Positions 1 through 9,029 of a stretch of 64,000 bases of DNA are shown here, in pieces. The DNA lies in contig NZ_CP050699.1 in the NCBI RefSeq assembly GCF_005116675.2, positions 3,433,001-3,497,000 of the forward strand. The letters run 5' to 3'. Both the position numbers and the translations under genes were made by a program. Source of the stretch: Desulfosediminicola ganghwensis. GTDB lineage: Bacteria; Desulfobacterota; Desulfobulbia; Desulfobulbales; Desulfocapsaceae. The notes beneath the pieces were generated by a model. It saw only the letters and a program-made list of their open reading frames with translations. It did not search any database and was not told the origin of the DNA. Each line of letters begins with the position of its first letter. The first letter of the stretch is position 1.

Positions 1-621
1 ATAGTCGGCAGGGATACCGCATCACTCGATGAAGCCGGAGTCAGCCGGGCCACAGTCGAGACTGTGGCGGAGAATCTGGTGGATGGCGTGACGGCACCGG
101 TATTTTTCGCAATACTGTTCAGCGCGTTGCCCCTGGACGGGATACTCTCTCCAATCGCACTTGCCGCCATAGGGGCCTATTTTTATAAGGCAATCAATAC
201 TATGGACTCCATGTATGGCTATAAAAATGAGCGGTATATCAAGTTTGGCACGGTGGCTGCCAGAGTCGATGATTGCGTAAATTTTATACCAGCCAGAATT
301 ACCGGTGTAATTCTGGTCGTTACCGCCTGGTTGCTGAGGCTCGATGCAAAAGCGAGCTGGCGGGTGTTGTTGCGGGACAGACTCCAGCATTCAAGCCCGA
401 ATGCCGGCCATCCTGAAGCCGCCGTGGCAGGTGCCCTGGGGATTCAGCTTGGCGGCACCTCCGACTATTTCGGTAAGGCGGTGCACAAGCCGACTATCGG
501 CGATGCAGTACGAGCTGTCTCGCCACGGGATATACAATTGACAAACAGGATTATGTTCGTGTCATCATTTCTGTTTGTCGTACTCTTTTTAGCTCTTCGA
601 TATTGGATTGTACAATGGTGA
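1..621 (+). CDS. cbiB: Adenosylcobinamide-phosphate synthase CbiB/CobD (5' end outside window)
   Basis: The reading frame is open from base 1 and 206 codons are visible, so roughly the first third of a ~310-residue protein is missing. CbiB is an inner-membrane protein that attaches the aminopropanol arm to adenosylcobyric acid in cobalamin synthesis. Family signatures are visible: VGRDTASLDEAG and ETVAENLVDG near the window edge, MDSMYGYKNERY, and HPEAAVAGALG followed by QLGG. Hydrophobic stretches near visible residues 35-60 and the C-terminal 20 residues fit membrane segments. Its stop overlaps the start of cbiA, indicating one operon with cbiA and cbiC. The internal ATG at 64 is not the true start because the conserved motif lies upstream of it. 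Confidence 0.93.
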   Translation: MVGRDTASLDEAGVSRATVETVAENLVDGVTAPVFFAILFSALPLDGILSPIALAAIGAYFYKAINTMDSMYGYKNERYIKFGTVAARVDDCVNFIPARITGVILVVTAWLLRLDAKASWRVLLRDRLQHSSPNAGHPEAAVAGALGIQLGGTSDYFGKAVHKPTIGDAVRAVSPRDIQLTNRIMFVSSFLFVVLFLALRYWIVQW

Positions 622-1985
622 ATTCCGGCAGATCCGAATTTCTGATAGGTGCGACCAAAAGTGGATCAGGCAAGACCTTAATAACCCTGGGCATATTGGC
701 AGCACTGGCAAAGCGGGGGATAGATGTACAGCCGTTCAAGTGCGGGCCGGACTTTATCGATCCGACTCTGCATCAACTCGTTGTGCCGAGGCCATCAATC
801 AATCTCGATTTGCAGATGATGGGGGAGGAGGGGTGTCGTAACTCCCACCACTTTTATGCTGCTGATGCCGAGGCCGTGGTTGTTGAAGGGGTAATGGGGT
901 TATTCGATGGGGGACTGGCCAGCTCTGCGGCTTTGGCAAAATCACTGGATATCCAGGTGTTGCTAATCGTCGATGTGCGCTCAGCAGCCGAGAGTGTGGC
1001 CGCTGTGGTTAAAGGTTTCGAAACGTATAGTCCTGACACCAGGTTACTCGGGGTGATATGCAACAGGGTTGGGTCGAGCAGGCATCGTCAGTTAATAGAA
1101 GACGCGATTTCGGCCTCGTGCCAGACTCCGATTCTTGGTTTTTTCCCAAGAGATGTCGATTTTGAAATGCCATCACGGCATCTTGGTCTGCATATGGGGC
1201 ATGAAATAGACCAGGATCAGCGACGAATGGAAAAGTTGATCCAGACAGTAGAGGATTCAATTGATTTAGACAAATTACTTGAACTTTCTCTGAAAAAAAA
1301 TCCTATCACCCCTGATCTTCGCGCGGATGATTCGCAGGTTCAACAAAATACCAAACCTCGCCTCGCTGTAGCCAGGGACGAGGCGTTTTGTTTCTACTAC
1401 CCTGAGAATATAAGAATATTTGAAGAGTGCGGCTTCGAGATAGTAAATTTCAGTCCGTTACATGATAACGCACTGCCTGATGATATTGCGGGTATCTATC
1501 TTGGCGGCGGATATCCCGAGCTGTACGCCCAGCAGTTGTCTGCAAATATTTCTATGAGAAATATTATCAGAAACTGGGCAGATGATGGTAAGTTCATATA
1601 CGGTGAATGTGGTGGATTTATGTATATGACCGATGATATTGTCGATCACGATGGCCGGTTACATGAAATGGCTGGGATTTTCCCAGTATCAGTCGTGATG
1701 AAGAAGCGTCTGTCCAGACTTGGCTATCGTAGCCCGGAGCTGGTAACAGATTGTTTGCTTGGCGATGGTGGCGAGCAATTTTTCGGTCATGAATTTCACT
1801 ACTCAGACATTGTCGATCGGGCAGATGAACTCGAGTTTTTGTACACATTAGCTGATGGCAGGAAAGAAGGGTGCAAGAGGGCTCAAGCCTATGGCAGTTA
1901 TATTCACCTCCATTTTGCCCGTAATGTTAAGAGTATAAAAAAACTTCTGGAAGAGCTGGAAGTTAATCGAGCAAAGCGTGGATAA
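615..1985 (+). CDS. cbiA: Cobyrinate a,c-diamide synthase
   Basis: A 456-residue protein that uses ATP and glutamine to amidate the a and c side chains of cobyrinate. The N-terminal dethiobiotin-synthetase-like domain has a P-loop, GATKSGSGKT (residues 12-21), then CGPDFIDP. The C-terminal class I amidotransferase domain has the nucleophile in GECGGFMYM (Cys332) and the terminal SYIHLHF histidines. I chose ATG at 615, which overlaps the cbiB stop by seven bases. A TTG at 603 in the same frame would add four residues and cannot be excluded, since neither start has a strong ribosome site. Length is normal for the family. Confidence 0.93.
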   Translation: MVNSGRSEFLIGATKSGSGKTLITLGILAALAKRGIDVQPFKCGPDFIDPTLHQLVVPRPSINLDLQMMGEEGCRNSHHFYAADAEAVVVEGVMGLFDGGLASSAALAKSLDIQVLLIVDVRSAAESVAAVVKGFETYSPDTRLLGVICNRVGSSRHRQLIEDAISASCQTPILGFFPRDVDFEMPSRHLGLHMGHEIDQDQRRMEKLIQTVEDSIDLDKLLELSLKKNPITPDLRADDSQVQQNTKPRLAVARDEAFCFYYPENIRIFEECGFEIVNFSPLHDNALPDDIAGIYLGGGYPELYAQQLSANISMRNIIRNWADDGKFIYGECGGFMYMTDDIVDHDGRLHEMAGIFPVSVVMKKRLSRLGYRSPELVTDCLLGDGGEQFFGHEFHYSDIVDRADELEFLYTLADGRKEGCKRAQAYGSYIHLHFARNVKSIKKLLEELEVNRAKRG

Positions 1986-2003
1986 CGTATTAAGAGGATA
2001 TAT

Positions 2004-2651
2004 ATGGTACGCCTTCAGAATGTATTGCCGTCAGAGATAGAAGCTGAAAGCTTCAGGATAATCGAATCTGAATTTTTTGAGCAGACAGGAAAAAAAATAA
2101 CTGATTATTCAGAACCAGAATTCAGGGTGTTACAGAGGGTCATCCATGCAACCGGTGATTTCGCTCTGGTAGATACGATAGTCTTTCAGCATGATCCGAT
2201 TACTGCCGCGATTTCCGCCATTCGATCTGGTGGTAACGTTCTCACTGATGTAAACATGGTTTCCAGCGGTGTGAGCAAGGTGAACCTGGATAGGTTTGGT
2301 GGCAAGGTGTATTGCGGGGTAAGTGACCCTGAGGTCGCTGTATATGCGAAAGATAAAGGGATAACCAGATCGGATGCGGCGATGCAGCTCTATCACGACA
2401 GAAACATAGCCGTGTTGGCTATCGGCAATGCCCCGACTGCGCTCGTCTCAGCCCTCAAGCTTATTGATGAAGGACATTTCAAACCTGGCGTTATTGTTGG
2501 GGTTCCTGTGGGTTTTGTTAATGCTGCGGAGTCTAAGGAGATGCTGAAAGAGAGAGCAGTTCCTGCTATTACCGTGTCCGGTAGAAGAGGGGGAAGCCCC
2601 ATAGCTGCGGCTATCACCAACGCTTTATTGAAACTCGCTCTCCTGGATTAA
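2004..2651 (+). CDS. cbiC: Precorrin-8X/cobalt-precorrin-8 methylmutase
   Basis: A 215-residue CbiC/CobH protein that moves the C-11 methyl group to C-12, giving (hydrogeno)cobyrinate, the substrate of the CbiA encoded just upstream. Visible family blocks are MVSSGVSKVNL, GNAPTALVSALKLI and GVPVGFVNAAESKE, and the catalytic-type histidine lies in the VIHATGDFAL block. A purine-rich AAGAGGA sits about six bases before the ATG. The 18-base gap to cbiA supports one operon. The presence of cbiA and cbiC in this order fits the anaerobic (cobalt-early) route, but the window lacks the other steps. Confidence 0.93.
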   Translation: MVRLQNVLPSEIEAESFRIIESEFFEQTGKKITDYSEPEFRVLQRVIHATGDFALVDTIVFQHDPITAAISAIRSGGNVLTDVNMVSSGVSKVNLDRFGGKVYCGVSDPEVAVYAKDKGITRSDAAMQLYHDRNIAVLAIGNAPTALVSALKLIDEGHFKPGVIVGVPVGFVNAAESKEMLKERAVPAITVSGRRGGSPIAAAITNALLKLALLD

Positions 2652-2823
2652 AACGTTGTAGAGCGTAATAAGGCTTGGTAGTTCCGACTGAAATAGGAAG
2701 GTTGGCCAGACACTGCACAAATATTAAGAAACTGAATTTCTAATACGAACCATGAAGCTTGACTTTTGTATTGAGTGATGCTAACTCTCTGTATCTCGTT
2801 AACATTATTCAAGAGGGATTTTC

Positions 2824-3237
2824 ATGGAACGAACATTTGCAATCATTAAGCCCGATGCATTCAAGGCGGGTAATGCAGGAAAGATTCTGGCCAGAATTTA
2901 CGCAGAGGATTTCAAAGTTGTTGGACTGAAAAAGTTGTTTTTGAGTAAAAAGGAAGCGGAAGGCTTTTATGATGTTCACCGGGGCAAACCGTTTTTCGAT
3001 GAGCTTACAGATTTTATGAGCAGTGGACCGTGTGTCGTGATGGTACTGGAAGCTGATGGAGCTATCAAAAAGTGGCGTGATCTGATGGGTGCTACCAACC
3101 CGACAGAGGCTGCTGACGGTACACTTCGTAAGGAGTTTGGAACCTTCGTTGGTGAGAACGCCACCCATGGCTCAGACGCTCCCGAGACCGCGGCCTTTGA
3201 AATCGGATATTTCTTTTCAGGCCTCGAGCTTCTGTAA
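2824..3237 (+). CDS. ndk: Nucleoside-diphosphate kinase
   Basis: A 137-residue cytosolic enzyme that passes the gamma phosphate from ATP to nucleoside diphosphates through a phosphohistidine. The N-terminal IKPDAF block carries the conserved Lys9. The active-site His115 lies in [13 protein letters not shown], a near-perfect family signature. AAGAGGG lies just before the ATG. It is a single gene, convergent with xseA, with a GC-rich hairpin (CCGCAGC/GCTGCGG, about 3259-3284) in between. There is nothing unusual about it. Confidence 0.97.
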   Translation: MERTFAIIKPDAFKAGNAGKILARIYAEDFKVVGLKKLFLSKKEAEGFYDVHRGKPFFDELTDFMSSGPCVVMVLEADGAIKKWRDLMGATNPTEAADGTLRKEFGTFVGENATHGSDAPETAAFEIGYFFSGLELL

Positions 3238-3362
3238 AAACGTTTTAGCTGTACGCTCCGCAGCGGCACTCTGTGTTGCTGCGGGCAAGTATTAGAACTT
3301 TTAAACTCCCCGCCCAACGCTTTTGACCAGAGAAGTAATTATCCCGCAGACCTTGTCAAAGC

Positions 3363-4718
3363 TCAACTTTCCGTCTTCGCCAAAACCTCGCAGAGAAGTT
3401 CTCCCTCATGGAGCAGTACGTTGACGTTTTCTCCAATGGTTACTTGTTTTGCCGAATTGATGGTGGTTGATTCCCCTGTTCTTTCATCCTTTTTTTGAAC
3501 GATACTGTATCCTCTGGCCAGGGTAGACAGTGGACTAACGCCTTGCAAAAGGGCAGCGGATTTAGCCAGAGAGTTCCGGTTTTTCTGAAGAATTCTTTGT
3601 ATGTGCTGGGTGAGATTGTTATGTAAATGCCCGAGTCTCTGCTGTTGCAGAGCAATCTGGTTTAATGGAGCCTGGTGATTCAGCCTTTGGTTGAGATCCT
3701 TCAGGTGCCGCTCTCTCTCATTAAAAAATCGATATCCAGCTCTCTGGAATTTCTCTGTCGACAGGTCGACCCTGAGCGAGAGTGTTTCAAGTCTGTTGTG
3801 GAAGTTGGCCAATACCCGTGACTGGTGTTGTACCTGTCCGGCAAGTTGTGAAATAGAGTTGCTGATAGTTCTGCGAAGCCTGTTTCGCGCCGCCAGTAAT
3901 TGAAGGCCTAGTTGTTCACTGTCGGAGATGATCATTTCAGCCGCACCGGTTGGAGTCGCGGCTCGTACATCAGCACAGAGATCAGCTATGGTCGTGTCAA
4001 TTTCGTGGCCAATCCCGGTGAGCACAGGAAGGCGGGAGGCATAAATTGCCCTGGCGACGATTTCTTCATTAAAGGCCCAGAGGTCCTCCAGAGAGCCGCC
4101 CCCCCGGCAGAGCACAATCATGTCGCAAGGGATTTTCCTGTTAATTACAGATAGTGCACGGGCGATCTCCCCGGCAGCCTTATCACCCTGCACAGCTACA
4201 GGATACACTTGAATATGTGCGCTGGTTTTGCGTTGTTTGCAGATTTTAAGAAAATCCTGGATGGCGGCACCGGTAGGGGAGGTAACGACAACGATCTTTT
4301 GTGGAAAATCGGGAAGAAGCTTTTTGGAACTCACATCAAATAGCCCTTCCTCAGAGAGTTTTTTCTTCAGTGCTGCAAACTGCATCTGCAATACACCAAG
4401 ACCGTGATGGTCGATGGTGTCGACAATAAGCTGGTACTCTCCCCTTGGCTCGTACACAGAGATTCTACCCCGGCAAATAACCTGCTGGCCATCACGCAAT
4501 TTTTCGGCAAGGTATCTCTGCTGCCCTTTAAACATAACCGCACGGATCTGTGCATTTTCATCTTTTAAGGTGAAATAATGGTGACCTGAGAAGGGTGTAC
4601 GTAGGTTGGAGATTTCTCCGCCAACAGCAATAAATCGGTATTGCCCTTCAAGCATCAGCTTGATTTCAGTTGTAATCTGTGTGACGGTGCGTACTGTAGC
4701 GTGAGGTTCAATTTGCAT
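3363..4718 (-). CDS. xseA: Exodeoxyribonuclease VII large subunit
   Basis: Large catalytic subunit of exonuclease VII, which degrades single-stranded DNA from both ends together with several small XseB subunits. The order is an N-terminal OB-fold (ISNLRTPFSGHHYFTLKDE), a catalytic domain with VVTSPTGAAI and LCRGGGSLEDLWAFNEE and then IGHEIDTTIADL with TPTGAAE, then a long coiled coil and a C-terminal LARGYSIV block. I place the start at the internal ATG (MQIEPHATV, 451 residues) because the 17 residues upstream are not family-like. An ATG at 4769 is the longer alternative. No xseB is seen in the window, so the small subunit must be elsewhere. Confidence 0.93.
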   Translation of the reverse strand: MQIEPHATVRTVTQITTEIKLMLEGQYRFIAVGGEISNLRTPFSGHHYFTLKDENAQIRAVMFKGQQRYLAEKLRDGQQVICRGRISVYEPRGEYQLIVDTIDHHGLGVLQMQFAALKKKLSEEGLFDVSSKKLLPDFPQKIVVVTSPTGAAIQDFLKICKQRKTSAHIQVYPVAVQGDKAAGEIARALSVINRKIPCDMIVLCRGGGSLEDLWAFNEEIVARAIYASRLPVLTGIGHEIDTTIADLCADVRAATPTGAAEMIISDSEQLGLQLLAARNRLRRTISNSISQLAGQVQHQSRVLANFHNRLETLSLRVDLSTEKFQRAGYRFFNERERHLKDLNQRLNHQAPLNQIALQQQRLGHLHNNLTQHIQRILQKNRNSLAKSAALLQGVSPLSTLARGYSIVQKKDERTGESTTINSAKQVTIGENVNVLLHEGELLCEVLAKTES

Positions 4719-4854
4719 AATATAATGGCTAATTGGGTTATAAGTATAAAGGCTGCTATGTTTACGCATAGACAGTGAATGCAGTATATATTATAATCGC
4801 CCTGCCGAAACAATCTTATATCCATATTTGTTGTACAATCATTGGAGACGTATA

Positions 4855-5550
4855 ATGTCTGGTCCGAGCGCTTATGAAAAGAAATATGTAGACCCTAAAG
4901 ATCAAAGTCAGGTTGAGGGACTGCTTGAACATTTCAATCTTCCTCCGAAAGTGATCCGTTTCCTGCGGGAAAACAAACGTCAGATACAGATCGCCCTTGC
5001 TGTAACTCTAATCGCAATTGTTACAGTGTCACTTTATGGGTCTTACAAGGAGAAGCGTGTTGAAAAAGCTGCATCTGCTCTTACGCTTGCCGAGAAAGAA
5101 ACAGGCGATGCTCAAATCGCAGCATTTGAGAAAGTTGCGTCCGAGTTCGATGATACCGCATCCGGTGTATGGGCCAAGGTCGAATTGGCTCATCTTGAGA
5201 TGAGAGAAAAAAATTATGATTCTGCCGCCCAGAAATATAGTGATGTCAGCAAAGGGTTGAAAGCAGATAGTCCACTGTATCCGCTTACCTTGGTTGGACT
5301 TGCTGAAGCTTACGAGGCTCAGCAGAAATATGACGAGTCCTATGCCGCTTTTGAATCACTCAAAACTGTTAACGGCTATGAGCTGACAGCCTATGCGGGA
5401 ATGGCACGTATACATGAGACTCGAGGAGAGTTCGACCAGGCTATGGGCATCTATGGCCAATATCTTGCCGTGATAGGCGAGGAACCAGGTCTCGATGCTC
5501 AAAGAGCGTATGTAGATGAAAAAATTGCAAGAATCAAGGCACAGCAGTGA
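4855..5550 (+). CDS. Membrane-anchored tetratricopeptide-repeat protein (YfgM-like)
   Basis: A 231-residue protein with a short cytoplasmic N-terminus, one membrane helix near residues 40-60 (IALAVTLIAIVTVSLYGS) and a helical repeat domain outside the membrane. At least three TPR-like units are visible (WAKVELAHLEMREKNYDSA, AEAYEAQQKYDESYAAF, GMARIHETRGEFDQAM). The layout resembles YfgM-type proteins, which assist folding at the membrane, but the exact role is not shown. GGAGA lies eight bases before ATG 4855, which decides against an ATG at 4828. Its stop overlaps the GTG start of panC by four bases, so the two are probably translationally coupled. Confidence 0.8.
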   Translation: MSGPSAYEKKYVDPKDQSQVEGLLEHFNLPPKVIRFLRENKRQIQIALAVTLIAIVTVSLYGSYKEKRVEKAASALTLAEKETGDAQIAAFEKVASEFDDTASGVWAKVELAHLEMREKNYDSAAQKYSDVSKGLKADSPLYPLTLVGLAEAYEAQQKYDESYAAFESLKTVNGYELTAYAGMARIHETRGEFDQAMGIYGQYLAVIGEEPGLDAQRAYVDEKIARIKAQQ

Positions 5551-6398
5551 GAATTGTTCGCACAACCAAAGAGCTTCAGCAGCAGGCAAACCAATGGCGA
5601 AGTAATGGTTTAACGATTGGTTTGGTTCCAACCATGGGCTTTTTCCACGAAGGTCATCTGTCGCTCATGCGTGAGGCGCGAAGAAAGTGTGACCGTGTCA
5701 TTACTACGCTCTTTGTCAACCCCATGCAGTTTGGTCCGAATGAAGATCTTGACTCATATCCTAGAAGCTTTGAGCGGGATCAGCAAATGGCTGAAGGTGA
5801 GGGTGTCGATCTGCTCTTTTGCCCTGATCCGAGCGAAATGTATGGTGAGCAATTCCAGACAAAGATCAGCCTGGACAAGGTTTCGCAAGGACTATGCGGC
5901 GCAGATCGTCCAGGGCACTTTGATGGTGTCGCAACAGTTGTCACCAAGCTATTTAATTTGGCCAAGCCGCACAAAGCAGTATTTGGACAGAAAGATTTTC
6001 AACAACTTGCCTTGATTCGACAACTGGTAGCTGATTTAAATTTTGATATAGAAATCATTGGTCATCCTATCGTTCGTGAAGAGGATGGCCTGGCAATGAG
6101 TTCGAGAAACAAGTATCTGGACGCCAATGAGCGCAAGATCGCTGTGTGTCTGTCCCAGGCGATCGGTCAAGCGAAGAAGATGCTTGCCGATGCAGGTGGA
6201 AGTCTGCCGGCTCAGGAAATCATCACTATGGCAGAAAGCATGATAGAGCAACATCCGGAGTGTTCTGTCGAGTATGTCAGCATTGTGCATCAGAGCACCC
6301 TGCGTCCGATGGAAATCGCCGATGGTGAAAGCGTTCTCGCTATGGCCATGAAGGTCAATAATAAAGTTCGTCTGATCGATAACTCACCTCTTTGTTGA
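5547..6398 (+). CDS. panC: Pantothenate synthetase
   Basis: A 283-residue enzyme that joins pantoate and beta-alanine using ATP to make pantothenate, the coenzyme A precursor. The nucleotidyl-transferase-like HxGH motif is HEGH at residues 34-37 in VPTMGFFHEGHLSLM. Also visible are LFVNPMQFGPNEDL, FGQKDFQQL and AMSSRNKYL. The start is GTG inside the upstream stop (GTGA overlap). Another coenzyme A gene, coaX, occurs at 58.6 kb. Confidence 0.96.
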   Translation: MRIVRTTKELQQQANQWRSNGLTIGLVPTMGFFHEGHLSLMREARRKCDRVITTLFVNPMQFGPNEDLDSYPRSFERDQQMAEGEGVDLLFCPDPSEMYGEQFQTKISLDKVSQGLCGADRPGHFDGVATVVTKLFNLAKPHKAVFGQKDFQQLALIRQLVADLNFDIEIIGHPIVREEDGLAMSSRNKYLDANERKIAVCLSQAIGQAKKMLADAGGSLPAQEIITMAESMIEQHPECSVEYVSIVHQSTLRPMEIADGESVLAMAMKVNNKVRLIDNSPLC

Positions 6399-6454
6399 GC
6401 TACTTGATTACGACTACAAGCAAAAGATTGCACTAAAGCATTAAGGAGTACATT

Positions 6455-7657
6455 ATGCCAGGTTTTGAAATATTTGGTGAAGAAGAGAAGAAAGAGATCC
6501 TTGAAGTTCTCGATACCGGTGTTCTGTTTCGTTATGAGTTCCCGGAACAGCGTAAAGGTATATACAAGGTAAAGCAGTTTGAGGAAAACTTTGCCAGCTA
6601 CTGCGGCACCAGCCATGCCCAGGCGGTTACATCCGGCTCCACCGCGCTGAAAGTAGCCCTTACCGCTCTTGGCGTCGGGCCTGGAGATGAGGTTATCACC
6701 CAGGGTTTTACCTTTGTAGCAACCTGGGAAGCGATTTTTGAAGTAGGTGCTGTACCGGTATTTACTGAGGTTGACGAGACCATGAATATGGATCCGGAAG
6801 ACCTGAAAAATAAAATTACCGATAAAACCGCATGTATCATTCCAGTCCATATGCTTGGCGCTCAGGCAAATGTGGAGGAAATCGTCAAGATTGCAGCGGA
6901 GCATAATATACCTGTACTTGAAGACACTGCTCAAGCCACTGGCGGACATATTGGCGGCAAGTATCTCGGTACTTTCGGCAGCTGCGGTACCTTCTCATTC
7001 GACTCTGTTAAGACCATGACCACCGGTGAAGGTGGAATGATCATTACTGGTGATGAAGAACTTTGGCGTACCATGTCTGAGTACCACGATCATGGCCATG
7101 ACCACATTCCCAACCCTGGTGCACGTGGCGGTGAGGGACGTCGTTTCATTGGTTTCAATTACCGTATGATGGAAATCCAGGGTGCAATCGGCATTGCTCA
7201 GTTGGCAAAATTGCCTTACATGATCGAAGCTCAGAAAAAGACCAAGTCCCGGTTGCTTGAAACAATCGCTGAAATTCCAGGGTCAGGCGTTAGAAAGCTC
7301 ATGGATCCTGAAGGTGATACAGCAACGTTCTGCTGTTTTACTCTGCAGGATCGTGAACAGTGTTCCAGAGTGAATGAGGTTCTCCGTGCTGAAGGCTTTG
7401 GTGCAATCAACTTCGCAGAGAATACCTGGCATTTCTACCCGGCATGGGAACACATTCTGGCAGGTTCCACCCCGATAAAGTCTGGTTGGCCTTTTGCTGA
7501 GCCAGGCGGTAAGCGCAGGGTTGTCTATGATCCAACAGCATTGCCGAAATCTGCTGAACTCATTGGCAGAACCCTCGTATATCCGGTTCCTGTCAAGATG
7601 CCCGAAGACAGACTCGATGCAATGTGTAATGCGCTGAGAAAAGCGAAAAACGCCTGA
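6455..7657 (+). CDS. DegT/DnrJ/EryC1/StrS aminotransferase, KdnA-like
   Basis: A 400-residue PLP-dependent sugar aminotransferase. The PLP lysine is Lys186 in SFDSVKTMTTGEGG and the aspartate that pairs with the pyridine nitrogen lies in VLEDTAQ (Asp157). The N-terminus (MPGFEIFGEEEK), the SFDSVKT block and the HDHGHDH segment resemble what I remember of Shewanella KdnA, which aminates an oxidised Kdo to give 8-amino-Kdo for lipopolysaccharide. That match is from memory and untested. The partner oxidase KdnB is not in the window. AAGGAG lies eight bases before the ATG, and the gene is followed by a strong terminator, so it appears to be single. Confidence 0.8.
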   Translation: MPGFEIFGEEEKKEILEVLDTGVLFRYEFPEQRKGIYKVKQFEENFASYCGTSHAQAVTSGSTALKVALTALGVGPGDEVITQGFTFVATWEAIFEVGAVPVFTEVDETMNMDPEDLKNKITDKTACIIPVHMLGAQANVEEIVKIAAEHNIPVLEDTAQATGGHIGGKYLGTFGSCGTFSFDSVKTMTTGEGGMIITGDEELWRTMSEYHDHGHDHIPNPGARGGEGRRFIGFNYRMMEIQGAIGIAQLAKLPYMIEAQKKTKSRLLETIAEIPGSGVRKLMDPEGDTATFCCFTLQDREQCSRVNEVLRAEGFGAINFAENTWHFYPAWEHILAGSTPIKSGWPFAEPGGKRRVVYDPTALPKSAELIGRTLVYPVPVKMPEDRLDAMCNALRKAKNA

Positions 7658-7682
7658 TGTAACATAGTATATTGATGCAACG

Positions 7683-7723
7683 AAAAAGGCCTGGTACTCG
7701 AAATTGAGTATCAGGCCTTTTTT
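7683..7723. terminator. Bidirectional rho-independent terminator
   Basis: A long near-perfect stem (AAAAAGGCCTG...CAGGCCTTTTT with inner TACTC/GAGTA and one G-T pair) closes a short loop. The A and T runs on both sides let it serve both the aminotransferase gene and the oppositely oriented hydrolase gene. Confidence 0.9.
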
Positions 7724-7743
7724 ATTGGATGTGGATCCGGGAA

Positions 7744-8106
7744 CTACTTGTAAAACTTATGCGATCCGAACTGGTCAACATAGGTGTATTGTTTTGCCCA
7801 GTAGGGGGTGATGGTATCCAGGTGGTAATGTGTGGCACCATTGGTGATGTCGGCCGTTTGCAGGGCAACATATACAGATTGTAAGCACTGCATGAAAGCC
7901 TTGGTGTCGTTAGGTACGTAGGATGCCTTCTGGAATGTCCAGCTAAACTGGTATGGCTGAGTTACCACTGCTTTGATCGGCATGTTTTGCTCTTTGGCCC
8001 GGTTCAAGGTTACATGAACTATTGCGACCTGCCCAACCTGTGGCTCTGAGCGAGCTTCATGATAGACGTTAAGGGTCAGCCATAGTAGGCCTTCAAGAAT
8101 AGACAC
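7744..8106 (-). CDS. Cell wall hydrolase, SleB/CwlJ (Hydrolase_2) family
   Basis: A 120-residue protein with the family pattern of a catalytic-type glutamate in NVYHEARSEP, then GQVAIVHVTLNRA, GATHYHL and a terminal FGSHKFYK. The family contains spore-cortex lytic enzymes and phage endolysins that cut the glycan strand of peptidoglycan. There is no signal peptide or membrane segment, so export would need a holin or cell lysis, as for many phage endolysins. No other phage gene is adjacent. It could be a captured endolysin or a housekeeping hydrolase. I am confident of the family, not the role. Confidence 0.82.
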   Translation of the reverse strand: MSILEGLLWLTLNVYHEARSEPQVGQVAIVHVTLNRAKEQNMPIKAVVTQPYQFSWTFQKASYVPNDTKAFMQCLQSVYVALQTADITNGATHYHLDTITPYWAKQYTYVDQFGSHKFYK

Positions 8107-8577
8107 TTTGTTCCTCCAAATAATTGGTATAGATAATCGTTACCAGATAGTGAAGAATACTATTTCCAGTTATCTTTCTATGTGTTGTAACAATTTGTAA
8201 TGACTTGGTTTGCTGTTGCGTATGTATTTAAACTACTTCACAAAGGAAAAGCTAATGGTGGCAAGTGATAAGTCTAATATACAGGAATACGGGGCAAGGT
8301 CAATAAAATAATCATTTTTTGAATAGAATTTCTTTCAAGAATTTCTGAGGATAACAGTGGCTTGAATTGCTTGTTGCGTGTTACGGCGGATGGTAAGGCA
8401 AAGTTCAGATTGCAGTTGTAAAATGATACACCAATTTCAGTGTCAATGCATGGTGTTGATAGGCGGACAGTACTGGATCATGGCGAATTGTGCAGCAATT
8501 GGCGTGATCCTTTGAGGCCTAACGGACGTCACATTGCTCTTTACCAGAGAGAAAAGCAATATTGAACGGAGGGTTCA
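8107..8577. other. Intergenic region without a recognised gene
   Basis: 471 bases between a leftward hydrolase gene and the rightward yjbQ, so it should hold both promoters. I see no convincing open frame, tRNA or riboswitch consensus. A good ribosome site (GGAGGG) is at the far right for yjbQ. Confidence 0.5.
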
Positions 8578-8994
8578 GTGAAATCATATTTTAAGGAGTT
8601 GACCTTTAACGTGCCATCGAGGAGAGGTCTTATCAATATTACGCCTGAGGTTGAAGCGTGTTTGGCTGAAAGTGGCATTACCGAAGGTCTGCTGCTTTGC
8701 AATGCTATGCACATTACAGCGTCAGTCTTCATTAATGATGATGAGAGTGGACTGCATCATGATTATGAGGTCTGGCTTGAGAAACTTGCACCTCATGCAC
8801 CTGTTGAACAATATCGACATAATGGCTACGAGGATAATGCCGACGCGCATATGAAGAGACAGATAATGGGTCGCGAGGTTGTGGTAGCTGTTACGGGTGG
8901 CAAATTACATTTCGGCACTTGGGAGCAGATATTCTACGGGGAATTTGATGGTAGAAGACCAAAGAGGGTGCTGGTAAAAATAATCGGAGAGTAA
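8578..8994 (+). CDS. yjbQ: YjbQ family protein (UPF0047)
   Basis: A 138-residue YjbQ/UPF0047 protein. Members have been described with weak thiamin-phosphate synthase activity, and their real role is uncertain. Family histidines are visible in [20 protein letters not shown] and [14 protein letters not shown], followed by the typical [13 protein letters not shown] end. The start is GTG, chosen because GGAGGG stands five bases upstream. It is a single gene, convergent with lpxC. Confidence 0.88.
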   Translation: MKSYFKELTFNVPSRRGLINITPEVEACLAESGITEGLLLCNAMHITASVFINDDESGLHHDYEVWLEKLAPHAPVEQYRHNGYEDNADAHMKRQIMGREVVVAVTGGKLHFGTWEQIFYGEFDGRRPKRVLVKIIGE

Positions 8995-9029
8995 GTAACG
9001 AGTAGTAAAGGTTCTTCACCCGCCTGTGA

